A stretch of DNA of 64,000 nt from Mauremys mutica (taxonomy: Eukaryota; Chordata; Testudines; Geoemydidae): contig NC_059073.1 in NCBI RefSeq assembly GCF_020497125.1, positions 17,009,225 through 17,073,224 of the forward strand, read 5' to 3'. Within the stretch, counting starts at the first letter, position 1. Each line of letters starts with the position of its first letter. Below, piece after piece: positions 46,204 to 58,100 of the stretch. Under the pieces are notes generated by a model that was not told the DNA's origin, did no database searches, and saw only the letters and a list, made by a program, of their open reading frames with translations. The translations under genes and the position numbers were made by a program.

Positions 46204-46640
46204 CTAGGAGAAAATTGTATGTCTCCTGCTCCTTGGTTATACTCATATTCTGCCATATATTTTATGTTATCTGAGTCTCTGATGACCCAGGAAATGTTGT
46301 TCAATTTAAGAACAGTTTCACTGCAGATTTGACAAAACACAAAAGGTATCAATACGAGATAGCTAAATATGAGATTTCTAAAGATAGTGACAGCACTCAA
46401 TCCAAGGTTTAAGAATCTGAAGTGCCTTCCAAAATCTGGGAAGGACAAGGTGTGGAACATGCTGTCAATAGTCTTAAAAGAGCAATACTCCAATGCAGAA
46501 ACTACAGAACTTAAACACCAAAAAAGAAAATGAACCTTCTGTTGGTGGCATCTGACTCAGATGATGAAAATGAATGAGCATTGGTCCACACTGCTTTGGA
46601 ACATTATAGAGCAGAACTTTGTCCTCTGGAATGGTGATCG
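46204..46640 (+). pseudogene. hAT transposase middle segment
   Basis: The plus strand reads VTALNPRFKNLKCLPKSGKD, WNMLSIVLKEQYSNAETTEL and a region matching SDSDDENEH in another frame, recognisable as ZBED-type hAT transposase upstream of the C-terminal block. Stops and frameshifts are many. It ends in the damaged right arm, where about 200 bp containing the dimerisation block is deleted. Confidence 0.75.
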
Positions 46641-46836
46641 AAGCATGAAGTTATGTTAAAAATATCTCTATATTTGTAAGTCTCAATAAGGAGATTTTAC
46701 CACAGTTCTTATATGAGGTGAATTGAAATATACTATTTATTTTGTTTCTTTTTTACAGTGCAAATATTTGTAATAACAATAATATAAAGTGAGCACTGTA
46801 CACTTTGTATTCTGTATTGTAATTGAAATCAATATA

Positions 46837-47228
46837 CAGTAAAAGCTGTTTTATCTGGCATGTTGAGGGAATGGGGAATGCTGGTAAGTGAAAAATGCCA
46901 GTGAACTAAGAGGGAGGGAGTTTGGGTGAAGGAGCGGGGGCAGGACCTAGGCTCTGGGAGAGAGTTTGGGTGTGGGAAGGGGCTCGGGGCAGTGGATTAG
47001 GGCATGGGAGGGAGTGCGGAGTACCGGATCTGGGGGATGCTCACTTCGTGCGGTTCCCTGAAAGTGCAACCTGTCCTGGCTGTTCGGTGGAGGCACAGCA
47101 GGCACCACCCCTGCAGCTCCCATTGGCTACGGTTCCCAGCCAATGGGAGCTGTGGAGCTAGCACTCGGGGCAGGGCGGGGGCAACGTGCAGAGCCTCCTC
47201 CTGCACCCAAAATCCCTCCCAGAGCTTG
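46837..47228. mobile_element. Nested Tigger-like MITE fragment
   Basis: Starts CAGTAAAAGCTGTTTTATCTGG after TA (46835-46836) and is followed by TA (47229-47230) at the exact point where the hAT sequence resumes. The right end lacks an obvious matching terminal repeat, so it may be internally rearranged. Contains the palindrome AGCTCCCATTGGC/GCCAATGGGAGCT near 47114-47154. Confidence 0.8.
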
Positions 47229-47408
47229 TATCTGAAAATGTAGAAAAACATCCAAAATATTTATAATAAATTAAAATTGGTATTCTATTATTGTTTAATA
47301 GTGCCATTAAAGCTGCAATTAATTGTGACTAATTAATTTAATCTAGTTAATTTGTTTTGTATTAATTGCGCGAATTAATTGCAATTAATTGACCGCCTTA
47401 AAAATTTG

Positions 47409-48218
47409 TCTGCTATTTTGAAGAATGCAAACACTACCTGGTGTTCAGGTAGGACGTCAGCAACCTTCTACTGATCAGTTATGTGCTATCAGTGTCTGTC
47501 TGCATTCTTTAAGGCTATATCTGAACACCTGGATCCATTTGGGATATATGCATAAGGGAGGTTGAGGGCTAGAATTTTAAGCACTTGACACCCACAAATG
47601 AGACCAAATTTTCAAAACAGGTCAGCTCTCATTAAGACACCAAAAGCAAGGCCAGCTTGTCAAAAGTGTTTGGCACCTAGAAGCTCCCCCTGGGGTGTTT
47701 ATGGCCAGATTTTCAAAGAGCACTCAATGTTCTGAACACTTTTAAAAATTTGACCCTGATTGAGGTGACAAGCGCTTTAAAATCTGTCATTAAAAGTGAA
47801 TGTGTGCTGGCATGGGGGTGTTATCTGTATCTGTGAATATACAGGTGGCACAACATGAATGGAGCTGAAACTGTTAGTTTGTACAATAAAACATAGAGGC
47901 TAGCATACAGTGAGATCTTGCAATCTAAAACTCACTCACGGTGTTTCAAGTGGGCCTCCCAGAAACTTGATTGAGAGAGCTTAGGAAAGAATAGGAGCTA
48001 CACCTTGGACAACATAGGCAAGAATGTCTCTTTGGCACACACACTGAAATCTGTCCAAAATACTCTTAATATCAAGAACATGGAGAAAAAATTAAATTTG
48101 TAATAATGCATAGTAGACTTTATGTTTTTAAGATTTCATTTTAAAATAAGTTTCTATATTTTGTCAAGGTACAGACAGTATTACAATAGTAGTAGCTGAA
48201 GGGCCATACTGTCGCACT
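47409..48218. other. Intergenic, old palindromic-MITE relic possible
   Basis: TGGCCAGATTTTCAAAGAGC (47702-47721) and ACCAAATTTTCAAAACAGG (47603-47621) resemble motifs of the palindromic MITE at 49338. The boundaries cannot be drawn. Confidence 0.35.
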
Positions 48219-48402
48219 GGTGTAATTTGTAAAATTGTGTATAAAAAAAGCCAAAAATGATTGAGTACTTAAAAACTGGATGGTAACAGACTGCAAATCC
48301 TAGTGATGGTTGAACCTGCTGATATTCTAAGCTCTCAACCATGCTTGCAGTTATTTCCATCACTTCACATGGACTCAACAGATACTCTAGGCTTCAGGAT
48401 GG
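48219..48402 (+). repeat. Diverged direct repeat, copy 1
   Basis: From GGTGTAATTTGTAAA to ACTCTAGGCTTCA, matching 48720-48892 with many substitutions. The most conserved part is CCATCACTTCACATGGACTC against TCATCACTCCACACTGACTC. Confidence 0.7.
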
Positions 48403-48719
48403 TGCTGGGTTTGTTTTGTGTGCTTGTTATTTTGGACTGGGAATGTTGTGTTGATTTGTGTAGGTGGCAAATGAGGGGACTATGTATGTTTAGGATTATG
48501 ATGTATGTTGGTTGTGTTGTGTGACTGGTTTTGAAGAATGGTGGCAGTTGGACCAAGTAATTAATCTTCTGTGCAGTCTGCTTCATACAACCAATGAAAG
48601 TGTTGCATGCAAACTAGCTGTAGAGTAAGGGTGTTGACTGACAGTTACATCTGATCTCACAATGATTTAGGATTCTTGGCCTGGCATAAATACATGCTTT
48701 ACTGAATTTTTAGACCTCA

Positions 48720-48892
48720 TGGGTATAATTCGTAAAGGCAAAATGGCTGAGAACTTAAACATTGGACAGTATCAGACCTTGAATCCCAGGGATGATTCAA
48801 TCTGGTGATATTCTGAACAATAAGAGATGTCAACCATAGTTGTAGCTGTTTTCATCACTCCACACTGACTCAACAGACATTCTAGGCTTCAA
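48720..48892 (+). repeat. Diverged direct repeat, copy 2
   Basis: Second copy of the 48219 block, starting GGGTATAATTCGTAAA and ending CATTCTAGGCTTCA. About 320 bp of unrelated sequence separates the copies. No transposon ends are visible, so either a local duplication or two insertions of an unnamed repeat is possible. Confidence 0.7.
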
Positions 48893-49337
48893 ATTGACAC
48901 TGTGACAATCCTGGAATCCTATTATATAGATAAACAGATGTGCTTCTGCTTTATTAATTAACACAACTTTGCCAAAAGCTTGTAGAGGGAGAAATTTACC
49001 TCTCTTCCACCTATTTTTCTTCAATGGCTTCTGAACTTCAAAGCCTCATTGGGATCAATTAAATGTCAACATTATTAAAAAAATAATTTATATTTTCACT
49101 TTTTCTTAAAAAATAAAACTAACAAGGAAACTAGATGCAGAAACTATACTAATGTCATATTTATGTTGCACAGTTAAATATCCCTTGAGAAATGCAAAAG
49201 TTAACGTTCCCATTGAAGCCAATGTCTGTCTTTTTTTCTTGATTTCTTTCATAACAGGATTTGGCCTAAATTTTTCTTACCACAGTGTTAAACTGTCCAC
49301 ATTATCCAGGCCCTATAAACTCTAGAACCTGTAAACA

Positions 49338-49522
49338 TTTAGGTTTACATTTTCAAAAGTTAGCTAGTGATTTTTGAGTATCCAACTTTAGGCATCTAAA
49401 AGAGCTATGATTGTCAAGGGCAGAGGCACTTTCTGCAAATCAAGTCTGTCGGGTGTCTCATGTTGGGCACCCAAAAGTGAGTCACCCATAATCAGTAGTG
49501 ACTTCTGAAAATGTAGGCCTTT
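49338..49522. mobile_element. Old palindromic MITE
   Basis: The two halves are inverted. ACATTTTCAAAAGTTAGC at the left faces the complement of ACTTCTGAAAATGTAGG at the right, with GTGATTTTTGAGTATCC against the complement of GGGCACCCAAAAGTGAG further in. No coding region and no clear duplication. Confidence 0.65.
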
Positions 49523-49525
49523 GAT

Positions 49526-52500
49526 TATGATATATTAAGCAATAGCTAAAGATTTACAATAACATGGAAAAGCAGGAAAAGAATGTGAAACATGTATGTA
49601 ACAAAGATGAGTTAATGCTATAGGAAAATTATTTTTTTCCTGTTCCTGGAATTGTGATTTCTACCTTTAATTTTTATGCTGTATTAACATATTTGCATGT
49701 AATACCTATATTTATTAATTACATATATAGGTATGTAAGTACCACAAACACAGGAGTGCAGTTAGTGGTCCTGATTCTCCACAGCCTTGTTCACTCATTT
49801 ACATCTGTGCAAAGTGAGTGCAAAGCTGGGTGTAAAATATGTATGTCAGAAGTCCCCTTTCCTTTAAACCCACGTTAGCATTTCATACTCCCTTTGCACA
49901 AAGGGACATAAGTACACAGTGTGTGAGGCCGTTGAGAGTCAGGCCCTGTGTCTTCAGGTCACTATTAAGACAAGACTTAATAAAGAGATAAGTTGTCATG
50001 TTGACTGGTCTCTCTTTGAACATCATCGGTCTACTCACTGTTTTCTAACGCTAGATTCTTATGTCATAGAGTTTATTTTGTTTATCGTCTGCCTCATACG
50101 AGAAGCTCCCTTATAATTCTCAAATATGTAGGGAGAGGACAAGTGATCCCTTTTATGTAACCACTTCTTTTTCCTTACCCTGGAGATCATCTCTCACACA
50201 TTCAATTCGCTAGTCCCCTGCAGGTAAGTACATATTTCCTAACAAGACAGCTCTCTTTGGTAAGTGCTGCTTTTTTGTACACTCCTGCTAACTTAGCTTT
50301 TGGGGGGGAAATCAAAAGCCTTCAATTACAGACATGTTATGAAGACTTAATATGTTATAGCACCTCCAGTGCTACTTGAAGGACAAAGCTGGCTTTGTGT
50401 TTTGCTGGCAGGCAACAGCTCACTCTAAGGAGGACATTGCACAGATGTAATTACAAAGTGCCACTTACAGATTTAGGAATTTATTCAGTGTCACCTAGTA
50501 CTCCAACTCCATTCTATTAGCTTATAAAGGTAAGCCTATAGATCAGAGCAAATGACCTCAGTGTGTTCAACAGCAGTGGCAAGAGTGAGAAGTCCATGTA
50601 AGGTATGAATCTCTCTGGTTTGTGCTCCATAGCACCTGAATCCTGTTTCCAAGAGGGTTATAGGAGGAGAACTCCTTATTCAATTCCTGCTCTCAGTAGT
50701 TATATAGAATTTTCATGGTCATCTGTTCTTATTTATTTTTTTAAAGGAAGAAAAAACAACTTCTATATTGCACTCCAGAGTTGCTAAAAGTTTTTCACCA
50801 TACAGTGTCATTATATGATCATTGTTCGCAGCATATACTATTTACAAAGAATGCACAAAGTCTTGTTTCCCTGAACACAGTAGAATCAAATAAGACTGTT
50901 TTTCTTTGCTCACAATTCCAAGCCTCTTTCCAGCCAGTATTCTGAAAAAAAAAAGGCTCTCTTGGGGTTTTTTCACAGCTCCCTGCACCCAGTGCTCATT
51001 CTAGCTGTCTCCTTGGATTTCTGCTGCTTCTGAGTTTCTCTCTCACATACACACACGTATAAGGAAATGCATCCCCTGCCCCTGAGTATGTTACCAGATC
51101 ATAGTGGAACCCCTCAGGCTGTATGGCCCAACTCATATTCCAGCTTTGCATATGCTTGTGTTTTGGGCAGAGGCCCCTATTGTATTAACTATCTGTTCCA
51201 TAAATGAGCTTGTTACAGAGTGGACTGGACTCTTTTACACAGAGCTGGTCCAGCCTACTTGTGCCTTGTTAACTGCCTTGCTATGGGGCCTGGTAGAGGG
51301 CAGCTGGTTTCTTAAAATAAAAAAGCCAGAAGAAAAGAAGAAATAGAGAAAAAGCTGTGGCAGAGACTGCAGAACAGCAACAGTGAGCAAGAGGTTCCTA
51401 GACCATAAGAACCAGGGTGTTGTGGGGCTCATTACAGAACCCTGAGGAGAGAACACAAAAACAGGGTGCTGCAGAGCTGCTGCTGGCCATCAGGGAGTGT
51501 TCAGAAAGCAGCTGGCTGTATTACAGACCTTAACTGCTTCTTACATTTATCCTAAATGAGAGGCAGCTGTTACACCCACCAGCTTAAATGTGGGTTAACC
51601 CAACCCATAACAAGCTTATATGTTGTCTGGAGGGGCTTGTCATTTGTAATTCTGTTAAGCATATTGAAATGCTGTTTGTAAGAAAATACTTATATAAAAG
51701 CAAGCTATAGTGTACTGAAGGGACACACTGAGTAATTAGTTACCAACTGAACACTAAAGAATTCCACCAGGTTAGCAGTTCCCACAGGGTAACTCATAGA
51801 CTACTGTTGGTCTGTGGAAACTTACTAGTGGTTTGTAAAGAGCCGGCTGGTCACATGGTGCTGCATCTGAAGGGTTTTCATCTGCTTTTATGTGTCTCTG
51901 TTTTCATCACAAATGAGAGCATGGAGGCCTGTAAAAGCACTTGGATAGAAGGAAGAGAAGCCAAACTAGCTGCCTCTGCTATGAACAGCTACTACATAGG
52001 AACAAGAGAAGTTACTCTCAGGAACTGGAGCGGTCAGTCACTGCAGGGAATGGAACAAAGCAGCCAGGCAGTATGTCTAGAGGAGCAGGGGGAGAAGAGA
52101 TCCAGGTGGATGGACAGTGTGTCCAATGAGAAAGAAACCAAAGGGCATTGAAGCATGTGCAGGGGAAAGGAGAACCAGGCAACAGGCAAGCATGTGCAGG
52201 ACTTGGGGAGGAAAAAAGGATCAGGTAGTAGAGATGTATGTTCAGGGGGAGGGAGAATTAGAAGAAAGAGATAATGTACTAAACAAAAATGGACAAAGTG
52301 GTTGTACTCTTATTGCATTAAAGACAATTAAATACATACAAATCTTTTTGCAATATTTTCCATGTGAGCAATTGCTGAAGGTGCCCTAGGGGGTGGTCTG
52401 TGAGAATGTCTGAAATGTGGTGTGCTCTCTGAAAACCATTTTGTGAATCCCTTAATTATAGGATGTAGAAGGCTTCATTCACTTCTGAGCAGAATAAAAA

Positions 52501-52609
52501 CTCTGAAGCATCTTGATATTATTGTTGAATTCCAGTATTTCTGTAATTCTTTGAAGTTGGGTATACAGCCTTGGATCATTCAAGTATGGGATTTGATAAA
52601 TGGCAGTTA
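49526..52609. other. Intergenic, unclassified
   Basis: Unique-looking sequence. Repeat-like but unnamed stretches are suspected at about 51340-51590 and 51790-52140, based on composition only. The frame 51807-52151 matches no protein I know. Confidence 0.35.
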
Positions 52610-52617
52610 GAATATAG

Positions 52618-52948
52618 CAGTGGTCTCCAACCTTTTTGGCTGGCGGGCGCCAGCCGAAGGACCACAGCGGCGGTGCAGCACCTGCCGAAATGCTGCAGCG
52701 GTGACGCCTCTCGATGACGTCACTTGTCGACGGCAAGCGGCATCATTGAGAGGCGTCCCCGCCGAAATTCGAGGGCGATGCCTCTCGATGACAACGCTTG
52801 TCGCCAACAAGCGACGTCATCGAGAGGTGTCCCCGCTGCGGCATTTCGGCGGGTGCTCTCCCAGGGGCCAGGACGCAGGCGCATTAAGATGCCCCCACGG
52901 GTGCCATGGTGCCACGGGCACCGTGTTGGGGACCACTGGGGACCACTG
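52618..52948. mobile_element. 331-bp hAT MITE with perfect 8-bp TSD
   Basis: Ends CAGTGGTCTCCAACC and the complement of TTGGGGACCACTG. The duplication GAATATAG is perfect (52610-52617 and 52949-52956). The interior contains repeated CCTCTCGATGAC/GTCATCGAGAGG blocks in both orientations, giving several hairpins. The right terminus GGGGACCACTG is duplicated. The frames here on both strands are artefacts. Confidence 0.95.
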
Positions 52949-53189
52949 GAATATAGTACATAGTTAGCATAATAGCTCTTAATAATTACAACAAACAATC
53001 TTGGATAAATAGAACAGTGCTGCACCGCACTACCCAAGAACGTGTTTCCAAAGTCACTACAGACCCATTCCTAAAGCTCTCATTCCATGATGCACCTGTT
53101 AGTTGCTGACTTACAGTTCTAGACGATTACAATATAAATCAAAAGGGGTGGCTCTGTGGTTGTACAATGTAGTACTTATGTCAGGAAGG

Positions 53190-53327
53190 GAGTGTAGTCT
53201 AATGATTACAGCAGGAAATGGGCAACAGGAACTCCTGGTTTTTTTTTCCTGGCTCTGCTACTTATTTCATATATGTCCTTAGAAAAATTAACTATGTTCT
53301 GCCTCAGTTTACCTGTTACAGTTATAA
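53190..53327 (+). repeat. MIR/CORE-SINE, left part
   Basis: GGAGTGTAGTCTAATGATTA, CTGGCTCTGCTACTTATT and TGCCTCAGTTTACCTGTTAC follow the MIR order. The copy is interrupted by the MITE at 53328 and continues at 53854-53945 (CCCCTCAAGGATGTTGTGAG). Confidence 0.75.
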
Positions 53328-53853
53328 CTAAGGCTACGATTTAGTCATGGGTATTTTTTGTAAAAGTTATGGACAGGTTACGGTCAATAAACAAAAATTC
53401 ATGTCTCGTGACCTGTCCCTGACTTATACTAAAAATACCTGTGATTAAATCTTGGGTCGGGGGTGGGGGGCAACAGGCTGCTGGGGGGGCACACTGGGGT
53501 GGCTGCTACTGTGGGGGGGTGCCTGTGCACCAGCTGTCAGGGGCCACAGACTGCGGCTGCTCTGGCTGGCTGGCCACCACCGCCGCAGACCACAACAGCT
53601 CTGGCCGGCCAGGGACTGCTGCGGGGCCAGCAGCCTATGGCTGCTCCAGCTGTCTAGGGACTGCTACCGGGGCCGTGTACTGTGGCTTCTCCAGCCGGCC
53701 AGCCAGCTAGGGACCACTGCCCAGGGCTGTGGACTGCAGCTGCTCCATCCATTCAGGGACTGCTGCCACACTGACCCCTGCAGAAGTCAGAGAGGTCACG
53801 GAAAGTCACAGAATCCATGACTCCTGTGACCTGTGGAACAGACACGGAGCCCT
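53328..53853. mobile_element. 526-bp MITE with terminal hairpin, inside MIR
   Basis: Ends CTAAGGCTACG and the complement of CGGAGCCCT; AGTTATAA occurs at 53320-53327 and 53854-53861, an 8-bp duplication. A hairpin with arms of about 45 bp occupies 53338-53449: GATTTAGTCATGGGTATTT faces the complement of AAATACCTGTGATTAAATC. The remainder is CTG/GGC-rich non-coding sequence (53450-53780). Probably hAT by duplication length. Confidence 0.85.
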
Positions 53854-54076
53854 AGTTATAATACCCCTCAAGGATGTTGTGAGAATTTATTAATATTTAT
53901 AAATCTCTCTGAGATACTTTTAGGAAAAGTGGTACTGCATAAGGTGCAAAATTGAATTCTATATGTATAATATTGTGAAGAAAAGTATAACTTATTAGAA
54001 GGCAGCAGCATATACTGTTAGGCCCAGATTTGTATAGGTATTTAGGCACTGCTGCATTGCAATGCCTAACTGACTT

Positions 54077-54236
54077 AGAATCATAGAATGTCAGGGTTGG
54101 AAGGGACCTCAGGAGATCATTTAGTCCAACCTCCTGCTTAAAGCAGGGCCAATCCCCAGACAGATTTTCACCCCCCTCAAGGATTGATCTCACAACCCTG
54201 GGTTTAGTAGGCCAATGCTCAAACCACTGAGGAGTC
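54077..54236 (-). mobile_element. tRNA-derived SINE, inverted copy
   Basis: The minus strand carries CTCAGTGGTTTGAGC (A box), CTACTAAACCCAGGGTTGTGA with the B-box region downstream, then AGCAGGAGGTTGGACTAAATG and the CR1-like end CATTCTATGATTC. Same family as 583 and 37545. Confidence 0.92.
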
Positions 54237-54667
54237 TAAGGTCTTGTCTATGTTGCTCTACAGTGCAGATTATGGTGTGGCGGAGGGGAGAAGTGAATTG
54301 CAGAGTGCACCAAAATGTTGTGATCTGATTGCCCTGTGTGGACAATGCTGTCACAAACTAAAAGACACCTAATTCATGTTAATGTAACCTGGTGGGATTT
54401 TTCTTTCTACGGCCCAGATTTTTAAAGGGATTTAAGTGAGCAGAGCGACGTCTAACCCTTAGGCAACTTGCCTCAAAATGGAACGTTCAGCCCTGAGTTA
54501 GGTGTCTCTGTGCTGCCCAGGCTCCCTGTGGAAGGTGTGGGGATAGTTAAGCACCTAAGAAAGGGATTTCCAGAAGCTGGCCAGCTGAGCAGGGAGCTAC
54601 CTGAGCAAGCCAGGACTGAAATGTCGAGGAGAAGGGTGGGGAGAGGAGCATTGCTTAGGCACCTAAT

Positions 54668-55146
54668 GGTCTGTCTACACTTCAATGTAAGCCCAGGGTT
54701 AGTAGCACTTGAGTTAACAGACCCCGGATTTGTTAATCTAGGGTTTGAATGTCTACAGTCACTTGTCTACAGTTCAGGTTAGGATTGTTGAATGCTGGGT
54801 TCCACTGCCTACACTGCATTATGCAGGTCTCAGACCAGCCACCCATATCCCAGACTTCCTAGCTGGCCATGCTAGGCCTTTATTCATGGTGCAGTGTGGG
54901 AAAACTTGATTTCCCACCAAATTTGACTGTCCAGAGAACAAAGAAAGTCGGCCCATCGGAGTGTGGAATACCTTTGCTAGATCCCAGTGGTGCTGCATCC
55001 TATGCTGCAAAGCAACAGGGCTTGAACAGTAGGTCACAGCTTGACTCAAGCTGGACCCTCCACTCTTGTGGGATCCTGGGACTGTGGGTCCAAGCCCTGA
55101 GTTAGCCCAATTTGTGTGTAGATTTCCATTGCAGTTTAGACATACC
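54668..55146. mobile_element. 479-bp MITE with TCTACACT-type ends
   Basis: The left end GGTCTGTCTACACTTCAATG and the right end, complement GGTATGTCTAAACTGCAATG, match at 16 of 20 positions. No clear duplication. The frames inside (54819-55148 minus and others) have no domain. Harbinger-like by terminus only. Confidence 0.8.
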
Positions 55147-58100
55147 ATAAGAAACTGACTTCATGCTCCTGGCTGAGAGGCCAGAAATAGTCACTTCCCT
55201 CCACTGAGGATCTTCAGCCATGAACCCTCTCTGGGAGTTAGGCCAATAAGCCAGGTCAGCCGAGTGAAGGAACACTTAAATGCCTTTGAAAATCTCTGCT
55301 TTAGAGTCCAGTCCTTCATCCCTCTACTCTCATAAGTTCCACAAATGTCTATGGGACTAGTTGCATGAATAAGGGATGCAAGATTAACTCTTTCCTTAGG
55401 CTCATTAGGAGAGCTACATTTGTGCTTACTGGTGATAATGGACTGATTGAGCCAATAAGGAGACCTAAGTTAAACATGTATGGCATGAAACAGGGAGTTA
55501 AGGCAAAACCTATTTTTCTTAGCAAATATATGGGTACAACAAATGGGTGGTAAAGCAAGAACAGTTGTGTTCAGTGCACAATTGGATGACTTTTCTAAAG
55601 AAAGTATAGAAAATATAGAACAAATCAGCGAAGGAAGTTAAGAAAGTAAGTGTGCTCAAACACCTTTCCCCTTTCCTGGAATTTCCAGTGTTCTCACAAT
55701 AGATAGTCACACAATATATTGCCTATCTTTGTGAAACTGTGGGGAAGCATTCAGTGATGCAGAGGATGACATCCAAGCACCTGTTTCATAGACAGTAAAG
55801 TAAACCAGTAATTTAGGTTTCTATGATTTATAGATAAACAACCAGACCACATATTGGAATTGCCTCTAGGCAGGGACAACACATTCAGTGTTCTCTTAAT
55901 AGTAATAACTTAGATATATGGAGTGTCTTTCATCCCCAAAGATCCTGAAGCATTTTATTAACTCAACCAACTACTGTGTACATAAAGGAAATGCTTGACT
56001 CATGAAGAAAATGCAACCACTTCTGGGGCAAAAAGCAACAGTTGCTTAATATCACTACACAACAGTTTAGGACAGGAAGTGAAGAAAGAAAGTATATCAA
56101 ATTAAAATTGTAGGTGGAATTTGGTTAGATAGAATATAATTAAATCTAACTACTGGAGTTGGAATGTGGCCAGTGTACAGCATACAATACATCTCCACTA
56201 GCAAAAAAATCTTTTTTTTTTTAAAGTCTCATTTGAAATGAGCAGAGTGTCCCTCACTACTTCATTGGAACATAGTTTCAATGCTGTCTTAGCCCCTTAT
56301 CCTGCAAGCTGTTTTGTGTGGGTGGACCTTTGTGTCTGCATGCAGCCCTACTGCAGTGGTGCTCTTCATGAGTACAGGACTCCGTCCGTGTAGAACAGCT
56401 TGAAGAATCGAGACATTGGAGAGAAGCATACAATACCACTTCTTACTGCACCTTGGGGTTTCCTGAGAGGTCTCCTATCCAAAAACAATGTCACGAAGAA
56501 GGGTTGAATGTGGTCAGGAGAGGATTGCTGTGGTTTCAGTTTCCTTGGAAATATTTAAGTGTGTGCATGTGGGTGAAAGGAATATAAGTTTTTATCACTT
56601 ATATTCCAGAATCACCCAAAATACGAGGTGCTGTACAGACTCTACAGGGAGGCACTCTCTTGGCCCCAAGGAATTCACAGTCTAAACAGACACAACAAAA
56701 GCCATGGGAATAGGATGGATGCACAAGGAAAACTATTTGATGTGCTTTTATGGCAGTAACCAGAAGTGGATTTGACAGTGTTTTCTGTCCAGTACCTCCT
56801 CCTTCCTTCATGCTTTGCATGTGTTCTGCTATTCCAAACTAGTTGCTCCCCCATGTGCGATTCTCAGTTGCAGTAAGCCCCCTTCCTAACTTACTTCATA
56901 AACTAGGAATTTAGTGTGAGAGATAAAAATGCAAAACAATCAGACAGTAAGAAGGTGTTTCTGTTTTAAACATATTGGGCCAAAATCTCATCAGACTTGC
57001 ACTCTGTTCAAATCAATAGGATCTCTTGGAGTGTAAATCAGGACAGCATTTGGTCCATTGTTTACTTGTTTTAATACCATGTTTTTATTATTCATGCATC
57101 TGAGAAGGCAATGGCAATTTTGAATTCCTTTCTCTGCCCTTTTTAGTCGACAGGGCGTCTGAAGAGAATGCCTACAGTGAAACATTTATTTGCAGACAAG
57201 TGAAGAGAGGTTTATCGAGCAGTGAAAATATGGTCTTGATTGGTTGCTGTCTTTTCCATTTTTTTTTTAAGAGAGAGAGATTATCTTGTACAAGAAAAGC
57301 ACTTTAATGGAACATAACTGTTTTATGAATAGAGCGCAAAGAGATCTCCATGCAATATTTATATGCTGTCTCAATTACCATTGCAAATAAATTTGATGAT
57401 TCAGCAGATAGGAGTTCTAACAGGATCTTCAGTAATTCCTTTCTCCATTAAGTTCTCTGAAGGAGAACCCAGATCTACACTGTAGCCTGGTCTTGTATTC
57501 CGTTTAGGTCACACATTTCAGTGAAGTAAGAAATAATGTAATCTGTTGTAAACCAGAAATGCAGACAAGCTAGTGAAGCAGAGCTGAATGGAATGCTGAT
57601 ATTCTGTAGCAACATAAATTTCCAGTAAGCTTTCTTTAATATGAGATTATTTGAGGTAAATGTGTCTGGCTTCCAGTCACATTGAAATGTGTTGGGGATG
57701 TGTGTGGGGGGGCGGGGGGGGCGGGGAATGTACACCTTAGAATAACACACACACTCTGTACAGAAGCATTCTAGAAAGAAGCAAATGTGTCACTTCCAAA
57801 TTTTGTTCACTTTACTGTACAAAACAAAGGCATACATTTTTATTGTCTCCAAAGGGGAAAGTCAGTGAGTTATGAGAAGTGAAGAAACCCAGAGCAGAAA
57901 CTTGGAAGAATTAGCACACGGCACTGTGTGAGAGATCTTACAAAGAAGGACTTTTTTTTCCCCTTTACCAATGTCAGAATGCTTGCTGCCTTTTTAAAGC
58001 ATCATCAGGGGAGTAGGGAGCAAGTGCCACTCGCACAGGAATACATGAAGAACTGCTGTTAAGAATATTGTGACAAGTTATATGAAGCACCAAGGGATAT

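Larger units (their letters stand above)
45339..47400 (+). mobile_element. hAT transposon with long inverted arms and two nested MITEs
   Basis: Flanked by a perfect 8-bp duplication AAAATTTG (45331-45338 and 47401-47408). Ends TAGGGGTGTCAA and the complement of TTGACCGCCTTA are short terminal repeats. The left arm (45339 to about 45960) is the inverted counterpart of the right arm (about 46600-47400). Both carry GAGGACATGC/GTCCTCTGGAAT-type sequence and the AT-rich TTAATTGTG end. The middle (46204-46640, plus) codes for transposase remnants. Two MITEs interrupt it (45985-46201 and 46837-47228). The element is non-autonomous. Confidence 0.9.

Noticed and set aside
49320..49340. miR-30-like seed TGTAAACATT
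   Set aside because: Only a partial match (TGTAAACAT then TT) without a hairpin; it is next to a palindromic MITE.
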